Below are positions 24,163 through 31,130 of a DNA stretch of 64,000 bases, one piece after another; position 1 is the stretch's first letter, and each line of letters opens with the position of its first letter. The DNA is from an uncultured Bacteroidales bacterium. Lineage in GTDB: Bacteria; Bacteroidota; Bacteroidia; Bacteroidales; Paludibacteraceae. The position numbers and the translations under genes are program-made. The notes under the pieces were generated by a model. It was not told the origin of the DNA, did no database searches, and saw only the letters and a program-made list of their open reading frames with translations. The stretch is from assembly GCA_902800525.1 (NCBI GenBank), contig CADCEV010000003.1:1-64000 (forward strand), in the 5' to 3' direction.

Positions 24163-24624
24163 ATGAAATTCTACGACAGGGAAGCAGAATTAGAAGTGCT
24201 GCAGTCCATTAAATTGCAGTCTCGTAATAGTGCTACGTTTACCGTATTAATGGGACGTCGGCGAGTAGGTAAGACTTCGCTTATTATGCGTGCCATGCAA
24301 GATGTTGAGTCAGCCTATCTCTTTGTGTCGAAAGATAGCGAGGCTTTTCTTTGTCAGAAATTTCAGCGAGCAATAGAGGAGCAGTTGCATATTCAGGTAT
24401 ATGGTACGTTAACGCATTTTCGAGACCTGTTTGAGGTCATTATGCGTGAGTCCGTTTCGCGTCATTTCACGCTCATCATCGATGAGTTTCAGAACCTATA
24501 CAAAGTCAATCCTGCTATCTTTAGTGAGATACCTAAGTTAGAAGAAAAAGTCGCCCGACTTCCTGCCGATTCATTTGGGAAATACCATTTCGAACTAAAA
24601 GGCTTATCAATAGAGAATATGTGA
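24163..24624 (+). pseudogene. Archaeal-type P-loop ATPase with large internal deletion (153 aa left)
   Basis: Residues 1-118 are the N-terminal half of an ATPase of the Bacteroidales ATP-binding family (PF01637-like): Walker A GRRRVGKTS (31-39) and Walker B FTLIIDEFQNL. After NPAIFSEI the sequence jumps to PKLEEKVARLPADSFGKYHF and KGLSIENM. The latter matches the extreme C-terminus of the same family after its DUF234-type nuclease-like domain. Normal members have about 380-470 residues, so some 250-300 residues, including the sensor region and the C-terminal catalytic core, are lost in frame. Probably non-functional, though still preceded by an intact promoter. Confidence 0.75.
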
Positions 24625-24635
24625 TCTAACGCACA

Positions 24636-25721
24636 ATGATTCATTTATTAGACAACTATACTTTCTCTCCGGTTCTCCGCTATGACGCGCATAGGCTGAT
24701 ATATACCTATTCGGAGAAGGAAGAACCGATCCAGATCGAGGGCTTTCTGGGGGCCGCGCTGTTATGCGTGCGCTTGATCAATTCCGATGAGGGCGAGCGG
24801 CGCGAGATACCACTCGATATTGAGCGTAAGCAGGACTTTCTCTTCTCCCGCTATGAGCAGGAAGTGATTGCGGACGGGTGGGGCTATCTGGAGGCGGAGC
24901 TCCGCCAACTCAACGATGCCTATATCCAACTCACGGTCAGTCAAGTTCCCATCGTAGATGTATGCGCGAATATCCGTCAATTCAGTATAGCGATGTCCTT
25001 GCTCTCCGCTTACATGCAGCGTCTGGTGACCGAAGAGTTCGGAGAGCATATATGGGAGAAAGAGACGTGGCACATGCCCTTCTCACAATGGCTCTTCGAT
25101 GCCGGATATACCGAGACACTTCGGCAACGGTTTTTGCATATCGACTGGACCGATCCCGTAGCGGTCAATGCACTCGTTGAGATGCCGGAACAACGATCCG
25201 AAGAACCCTCTTTTATCTTTGAGGGCGAGGAGGCGGAAGAGATCATCCGCCGGTACTGGGAGTGGCTGTCGAATACCGCACAGAAAGAGGCCGCTCTCTT
25301 TCCCGATAAAAACGTGATGATGGCGGAATTTAAGGAGAATATCCTTGCGCACGAGACCACTTACGAGGACCTCAAGCCGGAGATGAAGGACTTCACGCCG
25401 GACCAACTCAACCTCTTCCGCAAATGGATGAACCAATGGATCGATTTCCTGCAAACACAAATCGAACCGCCTGTCTCTACCCGAAAGAAAGACATCCGGC
25501 AGGAGTTTTTTCTCGATAATATACTCCCCATCCCGCCCGAGCATAATTATGTGGAAGTGAAGAAATACATCCTCGAGCGATGCAGATATGACAAAGAATT
25601 CAAAAAATATTTCGAAGCACATAAAAGGACAGATTTTTGCGACCAATTAACACTCCTATTTGGTTGGTTTATAGATCCTAACGCCCTCGGCAAACGAATG
25701 AAAAGTAAAGCGAAAAAGTGA
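24636..25721 (+). CDS. Unknown helical protein (361 aa)
   Basis: Not recognised. Acidic, soluble and rich in Trp and Glu, with no signal peptide. The segment EEAEEIIRRYWEWLSNTAQKE and the C-terminal KKYILERCRYDKEFKKYFEA with FCDQLTLLFGWFID look like conserved helices. The final part resembles the DUF6043-like C-termini of some Bacteroidales accessory proteins, but I would not insist. It begins 11 bp after the deleted ATPase and shares its promoter. Confidence 0.55.
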   Translation: MIHLLDNYTFSPVLRYDAHRLIYTYSEKEEPIQIEGFLGAALLCVRLINSDEGERREIPLDIERKQDFLFSRYEQEVIADGWGYLEAELRQLNDAYIQLTVSQVPIVDVCANIRQFSIAMSLLSAYMQRLVTEEFGEHIWEKETWHMPFSQWLFDAGYTETLRQRFLHIDWTDPVAVNALVEMPEQRSEEPSFIFEGEEAEEIIRRYWEWLSNTAQKEAALFPDKNVMMAEFKENILAHETTYEDLKPEMKDFTPDQLNLFRKWMNQWIDFLQTQIEPPVSTRKKDIRQEFFLDNILPIPPEHNYVEVKKYILERCRYDKEFKKYFEAHKRTDFCDQLTLLFGWFIDPNALGKRMKSKAKK

Positions 25722-25723
25722 CG

Positions 25724-25764
25724 TCACGTGACGTCCTTTTTTTTATGTGTCCTTTCAAAAGGAC
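25724..25764 (+). terminator. Double hairpin: 16-bp palindrome and GTCCTTT/AAAGGAC stem
   Basis: GACGTCACGTGACGTC (25724-25739) is a perfect palindrome followed by a T-run. GTCCTTTCAAAAGGAC (25749-25764) follows and is itself followed by GTTTTTT. The second stem occupies the place of the -33 box of the next promoter, so termination and initiation signals overlap. Confidence 0.75.
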
Positions 25765-25775
25765 GTTTTTTGTAG

Positions 25776-25783
25776 TACCTTTG
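25776..25783 (+). promoter_or_regulatory. -7 box TACCTTTG for the DUF3987 gene
   Basis: Perfect -7 box 66 bp upstream of the start codon. The position 20 nt upstream holds CTTT within a hairpin rather than TTTG, so the -33 contact is weak. Confidence 0.6.
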
Positions 25784-25848
25784 CACTCGATTTTGAAAAA
25801 TTAACGTCGCGCAAGCGACCATTTTTAATCTTTAAACCCTTTAATGTT

Positions 25849-27141
25849 ATGATTGAAAATCTTAACCCTATTCCTGAGGAGCAGGCGAACCTCCACATCG
25901 TGGAAAACATGGATGTAAACAACCTGCCTGAACTAATGAAATCCGTCCTCTCGCTCGCTCACACGCCTGCCGAGAAAGACATGTTATTAATGAGCGCACT
26001 TACCGCGTGCTCGAGCGTGCTCCCGAACCTTTATTTCAAGTACGGTATCGGTGCCAAACGCTATTACCCGAACCTGCAACTCTTTATCGTCGGTTCGGCG
26101 GCTTGCGGAAAAGGTATTGCGAACCTTGCCCTCGAACTCGTCAAACCTATTCACGAGGCGAATCCCCTCATCATCCCGGGCGATGCGACGTACCCGGCTT
26201 TCTACCAGACGCTCGCCAAACAGAAGGGCCGCGGCTATATCCATGAGTCCGAAGGTTCGGTCATCACCGACATCTGGCGTTCCTCTACCGCGAACTACAA
26301 CACCGCCCTTCGTAAAGCGGCTGAGCACGAGACTATCTCCCGTGCCCGCTGTCGCGAAGCGTCCGTGATCGAGAACCCCCAACTCTCCATGGTCCTCACC
26401 GGTACCTTCAGCCAGTACCATGCCCTCGTGCCCTCTATCGAAAACGGTTACTTCTCGCGCTTGCTCACCCTCATCGTCGATGAACACCAGGCGTTTAACA
26501 GCCAATATGTAGAACCCTCCGAGAACTCCGGCGATGTCATCAAAGCAGCAGCCGAACAACTCTACCACCTGTACGAGTCCTTATTATTTGCACACCCGCG
26601 TGAGTTCCGCCTCACGCCCGACCAGCGTACCCGTCTCGGCAACCATCTCGAGACCGCCTATCCGACCCTCATCCGAATGCTCGGCGAAGACTTCCACTCC
26701 GTCGTCCTCCGCATGGCAGTCCATATCGAACGCATCGCCCTCATCCTCTCCGCCCTCCGTTCTTCGTCCATTTCGTCCGAATTGGATTCGGACACTTCCT
26801 CTTTGTCAAGTGCTCGGGGCGTTAGACCCGAGAATATTGTTTGTGCTGATGTGGACTACGCTACCGCCGAACTCATCGGTAACAAACTCATCCTCCATAT
26901 GGCGCAGGCGTATCAGTTGGTAAAAGGTACAGAGAAAGTAGAACAGCCGAAAGTCAAACCCCTTGACCAAAAGCAGATCCTCCTATCTCTCCTTCCCGCT
27001 GAGTTTGAATCCAAAACCCTCGTCGCCGAAGCACAATCCCAAGGAATCTCTCCTCGAACTTCCGCGCGTTGGAACGAAGAATGGATGGTACATGGATTAG
27101 TACAAAAGATTCGGTATGGCGTGTATAAAAAAATCGCATGA
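25849..27141 (+). CDS. DUF3987-family P-loop protein (430 aa)
   Basis: The ATG at 25849 is chosen because the upstream in-frame codons overlap the promoter. The body contains LMSALTACSSVLPNLYFKYG, a Walker-A-like GSAACGKGIANLAL and the Walker-B/ENGYFSRLLTLIVDE region typical of DUF3987 proteins, which resemble primase-helicase ATPases of mobile elements. Near residue 305 there is a Ser/Asp-rich insertion (SSSISSELDSDTSSLSSARG) encoded by hairpin-forming DNA. The C-terminus is a winged-helix-like domain (LLPAEFESKTLVAEAQSQGI). Such genes in Bacteroidales often sit alone with one small gene, as here. Confidence 0.8.
   Translation: MIENLNPIPEEQANLHIVENMDVNNLPELMKSVLSLAHTPAEKDMLLMSALTACSSVLPNLYFKYGIGAKRYYPNLQLFIVGSAACGKGIANLALELVKPIHEANPLIIPGDATYPAFYQTLAKQKGRGYIHESEGSVITDIWRSSTANYNTALRKAAEHETISRARCREASVIENPQLSMVLTGTFSQYHALVPSIENGYFSRLLTLIVDEHQAFNSQYVEPSENSGDVIKAAAEQLYHLYESLLFAHPREFRLTPDQRTRLGNHLETAYPTLIRMLGEDFHSVVLRMAVHIERIALILSALRSSSISSELDSDTSSLSSARGVRPENIVCADVDYATAELIGNKLILHMAQAYQLVKGTEKVEQPKVKPLDQKQILLSLLPAEFESKTLVAEAQSQGISPRTSARWNEEWMVHGLVQKIRYGVYKKIA
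26762..26793. repeat. Dispersed hairpin element inside the DUF3987 gene
   Basis: CTTCGTCCATTTC, then GTCCGAAT, TGG, ATTCGGAC. The element at 578-609 (minus strand) has the same 13-nt flank except for one base, and the same 8-bp/3-nt geometry but stem GTCGGGAT/ATCCCGAC. A second hairpin, CTCGGG/CCCGAG, follows at 26813-26832. Confidence 0.75.
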
Positions 27142-27147
27142 CAAACT

Positions 27148-27200
27148 TGGCAAAGTTGGCAAAGTCAACGCTAAGTTTGTCAAGTTTGCCAACTTTGCCA
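27148..27200 (+). repeat. Perfect 16-bp inverted repeat after the DUF3987 gene
   Basis: TGGCAAAGTTGGCAAA (27148-27163) and its complement (27185-27200) with a 21-nt loop. ACAAACTT/AAGTTTGT offers a competing stem. It can act as terminator or processing site between the DUF3987 gene and the small gene. Confidence 0.85.
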
Positions 27201-27234
27201 TGCAAATTTTTAATCTCTTCGGTCGTTATTACGT

Positions 27235-27258
27235 TATACCGCTATACCGATATACCGT
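27235..27258. repeat. 8-bp TATACCGN leader repeat
   Basis: TATACCGC, TATACCGA, TATACCGT. This is the same 8-mer family (rotated CGATATAC) as that coding for the BatE signal peptide at 42301-42332. Confidence 0.85.
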
Positions 27259-27345
27259 ATCAAATAACTTCCACCCGTTAGAGATAAGTTAATCATTCGT
27301 TAAATATTGGTTAATTATTACCCTAATTATTACCTATGAATCATT

Positions 27346-27726
27346 ATGGCACAATTTACTACAGAAGCCGGAATTGATGGATTGACCGGCCAGTTTTCAA
27401 AACACTCGCGTCTGGTGATGCGACAGAAAGAATGGCATTATCCGGATGGACGCGTCTTCGGATGCGGTCCGAAGGAAGTGTATGCGTATGAAAAACGGGA
27501 TTATAAACGGGATCCGCGAACGCCTGCCGAACAGGCTCAGTACGAACGCTGGAAAGCCGTTTGCCAAGAGGCATCGCGTATCGCGAAAGACCCGAACCAT
27601 CCGCGGTACCAGGAGATGGTCGATCGGCACGCCGCCCAACTCCGCGGCAAACCCGATCCCGTCCTCGGCAAGAAACGTATTTGTCAGTTCGGAAACTTCG
27701 TGCGGGCAGTACTGATACACGAGTAA
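27346..27726 (+). CDS. Small orphan protein, family member B (126 aa)
   Basis: Basic and soluble, not a named family. Pattern: GIDGLTGQF, a basic stretch, HYPDGRVFG, VYAYEKRDYKRDPRTPAEQ, a helix, then LRGKPDPVLGK and FGNFVRAVL. The parts KPDP and FVRAVL align with GTPDP and FIRAVL of the protein at 50939-51379. It lies 204 bp downstream of the DUF3987 gene with repeat-rich DNA between. The following terminator also resembles that of member C. Confidence 0.7.
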   Translation: MAQFTTEAGIDGLTGQFSKHSRLVMRQKEWHYPDGRVFGCGPKEVYAYEKRDYKRDPRTPAEQAQYERWKAVCQEASRIAKDPNHPRYQEMVDRHAAQLRGKPDPVLGKKRICQFGNFVRAVLIHE

Positions 27727-27728
27727 GA

Positions 27729-27754
27729 AGAAACGCTTCTTCGGGTGCGTTTCT
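27729..27754 (+). terminator. Hairpin after family member B
   Basis: AGAAACGC/GCGTTTCT with a 10-nt loop, 3 bp after the stop. Its right arm (GGGTGCGTTTCTCT) resembles the arm after member C (GGTGCGTTTTTCTT). Confidence 0.65.
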
Positions 27755-27773
27755 CTGTATGTTGAAAAAATTG

Positions 27774-27823
27774 ACTTTGCGTCAAAAAATGCGTCAAAAA
27801 ATTAACTTTGCGTCAAAAAATGC
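27774..27823. repeat. Two 19-bp direct repeats 31 bp apart
   Basis: ACTTTGCGTCAAAAAATGC at 27774-27792 and 27805-27823, immediately upstream of the next promoter. Possibly operators. Confidence 0.9.
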
Positions 27824-27831
27824 ACGTGCGT

Positions 27832-27863
27832 ATTGCGTATGTGCATTTTTTTTTGTAATTTTG
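27832..27863 (+). promoter_or_regulatory. Promoter upstream of the remnant secreted protein
   Basis: ATTG (27832-27835), extended as ATTGCGTATGTGC, 20 nt, TAATTTTG (27856-27863). Confidence 0.75.
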
Positions 27864-27890
27864 TGCCTTGAAATAATTCATATATATATC

Positions 27891-27938
27891 ATGAAAAAAT
27901 TGTGCGCACGATACAATCCCGATAAACCCTCGTTATAA
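27891..27938 (+). CDS. Possible 15-residue leader peptide
   Basis: ATG at 27891 reads MKKLCARYNPDKPSL then TAA, about 20 nt after the expected transcription start. Its last codons lie in an 11-bp repeat (CGATAAACCCT, CGTTATAACCT, CGATATACCCT at 27920-27952). It may be a translated leader or chance. Confidence 0.3.
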   Translation: MKKLCARYNPDKPSL

Positions 27939-28009
27939 CCTCGATATACCCTCGATAAAGTTAAGCAATCAAAACAACAAAAATATTTACCCCCCCAAAA
28001 ATTTTTAGT

Positions 28010-28303
28010 ATGAACAAATTGAAACTATTTTCACTATTTGCGGCGATGTTGTTCGCCGCGAGTATGTGGGCGGCGAATCCGATCGGCTCGATTGACGCAG
28101 TCTCAGGCAAGCACGGTTCGATTACTGTCAACGGGTGGGCGATTGATCCCGACAATGGCGGTGCGACCGTCGAGGTTCACGTGTATCTTTTTTCAAGTGA
28201 GACTGAAACGGATCTTGCGAAAGCCGTCAAGACTTTTGAGAACGGTCAAGTCGTGATCATCAAAAACGGCATTAAGTATAACGCAATGGGTGTACGACTC
28301 TAA
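28010..28303 (+). CDS. Short secreted protein with shared C-terminal tail (97 aa), probably a remnant
   Basis: Signal peptide ends near WAAN (residue 21). Residues 24-60 (PIGSIDAVSGKHGSITVNGW) are a fragment of a beta domain with the motif VNGWAIDPDNGG, widespread in surface proteins. It is joined directly to the tail KTFENGQVVIIKNGIKYNAM plus GVRL. The last 75 bp are almost identical to the end of twin 2 (18672-19529). Most likely a larger surface protein reduced by deletion, or a tail cassette recombined onto a fragment. Confidence 0.6.
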   Translation: MNKLKLFSLFAAMLFAASMWAANPIGSIDAVSGKHGSITVNGWAIDPDNGGATVEVHVYLFSSETETDLAKAVKTFENGQVVIIKNGIKYNAMGVRL

Positions 28304-28320
28304 TAGCCCCACTTTCGGTT

Positions 28321-28341
28321 CAGGCGGCTGAATACCGCCTG
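28321..28341 (+). terminator. Hairpin after the remnant gene
   Basis: CAGGCGG/CCGCCTG with loop CTGAATA, preceded by CGGTT. It matches the hairpin at 19543-19563 in position, loop and flank, but the stem bases differ on both sides. Confidence 0.65.
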
Positions 28342-28365
28342 TACTGACTAATTTTGTTGCAAAAA

Positions 28366-28411
28366 ATAGCACAAATGTTGCAACGCAACAAATATTGCAT
28401 TTTTTGCAACA
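28366..28411 (+). promoter_or_regulatory. Operator-like region of the second fructan operon
   Basis: ATAGCACAAATGTTGCAA (28366-28383) is identical to 9623-9640. TTTTTTGCAACA (28400-28411) sits 12 bp ahead of the -33 box as at susC. GTTGCAA/TTGCAAC are inverted half-sites. Confidence 0.7.
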
Positions 28412-28417
28412 TGTAAA

Positions 28418-28449
28418 TTTGCGTATGTGCAAAAAATAATGTACCTTTG
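28418..28449 (+). promoter_or_regulatory. Promoter of the GH32-transporter-kinase operon
   Basis: TTTG (28418-28421), extended as TTTGCGTATGTGC, 20 nt, TACCTTTG (28442-28449). Confidence 0.87.
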
Positions 28450-28473
28450 CACAACTTTTGAAAAATTAGTACT

Positions 28474-29928
28474 ATGAAACAATCCATTTTGGCACTTTGT
28501 GCCTGTGTAACTCTTCTGGCAGGCTGCTCCCAAAAGCCCGCAAATCATCCTACCGATGAGCCTTTCCGCTCCGTCTATCACCATTCTCCGGCTACCCATT
28601 GGATGAACGATCCGAACGGTATGTTCTTTGACGAAACAGCCGGTCTTTGGCATCTCTATTACCAGCATAACCCCTTCGGCACTACGTGGGGACCGATGCA
28701 TTGGGGACATGCTACCTCCGCTGACCTGCTCCATTGGGAGGAACATCCGATAGTATTGTACCCCGATTCATTGGGTACGATCTTCTCCGGCTCGATCGTT
28801 ATTGACCGCAAAAACACCTCCGGTTTCGGCGAGAATGCTGTTGTGGCAATCTATACGCAATCCGAACTGATCGGTCAGCATCAGTCTATCGCCTACAGCA
28901 CCGACGGCGGATATACCTTCACCAAATACGAAGGAAACCCCGTGCTGATGGGCGATATAGCCGATTTCCGTGACCCCAAAGTGATGTGGGACGAGAAAGC
29001 GCAGGCATGGCTGATGACGCTGGCATGCCAGCAGGAGATCCGTTTCTACGGCTCGAAAGACCTGAAGAAATGGGAATACCTCTCCTCCTTTGGAAAAGAC
29101 CTCGGTGCGCATGGTGGCGTATGGGAGTGCCCGGAACTGTTGAAATTCACAATTCACAATTCACAATGCACAATGACCGAGGACAAATACGTTCTCCTCG
29201 TTTCGATCAACCCCGGTGGACCTTTCGGTGGTTCGGCTACTCAGTATTTCGTAGGTAACTGGGACGGTAAGACGTTTACTCCGGAAGCCGGCAAATATGC
29301 GGATGAGAAGAGTGTCCCCTGGCTCGATTACGGCAAGGACAACTATTCCACCTTCACGTTCCATAACGCGCCGGAAGGTCGATATGTAGCGTTAGGCTGG
29401 ATGTCTAACTGGCAGTACGCTAACCAACTGCCGACGGTGGCATTCCGTTCGCAGAACACCATCGCGCGTGACCTGTTCCTCTTTATAGATGACGAAGGCG
29501 AATACCGTCTGGGTTCGGTGCCGTCCAAAGAGACGATGGCGCTCAAAGGAGCAGAGACCAAATACCTCGCGGATTGTGCCGTAGTTGAACTGAGTCTGGA
29601 AGGCAAGCAGGACGCTGTGATCACGCTCTCGAATGCCAAAGGCGAGAAAGTGGTGATGACCCTCGATGTACATCGTCAGACCTTCTCCATGGACCGCACC
29701 GCTTCGGGTGACTGCTCGTTCTCGCATGAGTTCGCAGCGAACACCATCGCGCCGCTTTTTATCAAACGTGACATGTACCATGTAATCCTCTTTATCGACC
29801 ATTGTTCCATCGAGGCGTTCGATGCAGAAGGCGCATGGTCCATGACCAACCTCGTCTTCCCGTCCGAGCCGTATAACCACCTCGACGTACAAGGCGGTGA
29901 AGCGAAGATTTATGAAATTGATAATTGA
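28474..29928 (+). CDS. GH32 exo-fructosidase (levanase/inulinase type) lipoprotein (484 aa)
   Basis: Lipobox ends at Cys18 (LLAGCS). Canonical GH32 motifs: HWMNDPNG with nucleophile Asp46, FSGS, FRDPKV with Asp167 and WECPEL with acid/base Glu218, then the C-terminal beta-sandwich ending near residue 484. Lipoprotein export places it in the periplasm or at the surface, where it would release fructose from oligosaccharides brought in by SusCD. After ECPELLK the family normally has a short variable loop; here residues 226-234 (TIHNSQCTM) are encoded by four units of the 7-bp leader-repeat family, an in-frame insertion. First gene of the operon with transporter and kinase. Confidence 0.92.
   Translation: MKQSILALCACVTLLAGCSQKPANHPTDEPFRSVYHHSPATHWMNDPNGMFFDETAGLWHLYYQHNPFGTTWGPMHWGHATSADLLHWEEHPIVLYPDSLGTIFSGSIVIDRKNTSGFGENAVVAIYTQSELIGQHQSIAYSTDGGYTFTKYEGNPVLMGDIADFRDPKVMWDEKAQAWLMTLACQQEIRFYGSKDLKKWEYLSSFGKDLGAHGGVWECPELLKFTIHNSQCTMTEDKYVLLVSINPGGPFGGSATQYFVGNWDGKTFTPEAGKYADEKSVPWLDYGKDNYSTFTFHNAPEGRYVALGWMSNWQYANQLPTVAFRSQNTIARDLFLFIDDEGEYRLGSVPSKETMALKGAETKYLADCAVVELSLEGKQDAVITLSNAKGEKVVMTLDVHRQTFSMDRTASGDCSFSHEFAANTIAPLFIKRDMYHVILFIDHCSIEAFDAEGAWSMTNLVFPSEPYNHLDVQGGEAKIYEIDN
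29147..29174. repeat. 7-bp TCACAAT repeat inside the GH32 gene
   Basis: Three TCACAAT units and one GCACAAT unit in coding DNA. The unit set is that of the intergenic leaders at 101, 14689 and 40285. Confidence 0.95.
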
Positions 29929-29936
29929 ATAATACT

Positions 29937-31097
29937 ATGACAACTCAAAATTCGACTTCCAAATTCGCCCTTCTCTCGGTGATGCTGTGTTTCTTCACCA
30001 TGGGCTTTGTGGACCTTGTAGGCATTGCGTCCAACTATGTGCAGCAAGACCTCGGTCTGACTCACTCGCAGGCGAACATCATGCCTTCGCTCGTTTTCTT
30101 CTGGTTCCTGATCTTCTCCGTGCCGACCGGCATGCTGATGAATAAGATCGGACGCAAGAAAACGGTGCTGCTCTCTATTGCCGTGACCGTCCTGTCGCTC
30201 CTTCTGCCGCTTTGCGGCGAGAGTTACGGAATGATCCTGGTGGCTTTCTCGCTCCTTGGTATCGGAAACGCGCTGATGCAGACTTCCCTTAATCCCCTGG
30301 TATCGAATATCGTTACCGGCAATCTTTCCTCCACGCTGACTTTCGGTCAGTTCGTCAAGGCGATCGCGTCTTTCCTTGCGCCGTATATCGCCATGTGGGG
30401 TGCAACCGCCGTGCTGCCTTCCTTCGGTTTGGGCTGGAAAGTGCTGTTCCCGATCTATGCCATCATCGGTGTTTTGGCGATCGTGGCGCTTTCACTCACC
30501 TCTATCCATGAAGAGCCGGTGGCGAAAGGATCATCCTTCGGCGAGTGCTTCAAACTGCTGGCGAACCCCTTTATCCTCCTTTGCTTCCTCGGTATCATGT
30601 GCCATGTGGGCATTGATGTAGGAACGAACACCACGGCGCCGAAGATCCTGATGGAGCGTCTGGGCATGGATCTCGCATCGGCTGGATTTGCCACTTCACT
30701 CTATTTTATCTTCCGTACCATCGGCTGTTTGAGCGGTTCGGCTATCCTGCGTCTGATCCCGGAGAAAGTGTTCTTTGCTATTTCCGTTTGTATGATCGTA
30801 GCTGCGATGGTGCTGATGGCGGTAGGTACATCCCAATGGATGCTCTATACCGGCATCGCGCTGGTAGGTTTCGGTAACAGCAATGTGTTCTCTATCTGTT
30901 TCGCGCAGGCACTCAATTACGATCCCGCGCACAGGAATGAGATCTCGGGCTTGATGATCATGGGTCTCTTCGGCGGAACGATTTTCCCGCTTTGTATGGG
31001 CTTTGCCTCCGACCTCATGGGCTCCCTCGGTGCTGTCCTTGTCATGTCCCTCGGTGCTGCATACCTCGTCGGTTTCAGCCTTAAAATGAAAAAATAA
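29937..31097 (+). CDS. MFS sugar (fructose) permease, FucP/GlcP-like (386 aa)
   Basis: Twelve predicted membrane segments. The first is ALLSVMLCFFTMGFVDLVGI, and the motif MNKIGRKKTV between helices 2 and 3 is the MFS signature. The ATG at 29937 is preferred over a TTG four codons earlier that overlaps the GH32 stop. Gene order GH32, MFS, fructokinase equals BT1759-BT1758-BT1757 of the B. thetaiotaomicron levan locus, where the carrier brings fructose across the inner membrane. Substrate is inferred from context. Confidence 0.85.
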   Translation: MTTQNSTSKFALLSVMLCFFTMGFVDLVGIASNYVQQDLGLTHSQANIMPSLVFFWFLIFSVPTGMLMNKIGRKKTVLLSIAVTVLSLLLPLCGESYGMILVAFSLLGIGNALMQTSLNPLVSNIVTGNLSSTLTFGQFVKAIASFLAPYIAMWGATAVLPSFGLGWKVLFPIYAIIGVLAIVALSLTSIHEEPVAKGSSFGECFKLLANPFILLCFLGIMCHVGIDVGTNTTAPKILMERLGMDLASAGFATSLYFIFRTIGCLSGSAILRLIPEKVFFAISVCMIVAAMVLMAVGTSQWMLYTGIALVGFGNSNVFSICFAQALNYDPAHRNEISGLMIMGLFGGTIFPLCMGFASDLMGSLGAVLVMSLGAAYLVGFSLKMKK

Positions 31098-31124
31098 TTG
31101 TGCATTGTAAATTGTAAATTGTAA
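31097..31124. repeat. ATTGTAA 7-bp leader repeat before the fructokinase
   Basis: ATTGTGC, then three ATTGTAA units, filling the gap from the MFS stop to the fructokinase ATG at 31131. Confidence 0.95.
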
Positions 31125-31130
31125 ATTGTT

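Noticed and set aside
29925-29936. TTG start for the MFS permease
   Set aside because: It overlaps the GH32 stop and adds four residues not needed; the ATG at 29937 is preferred.
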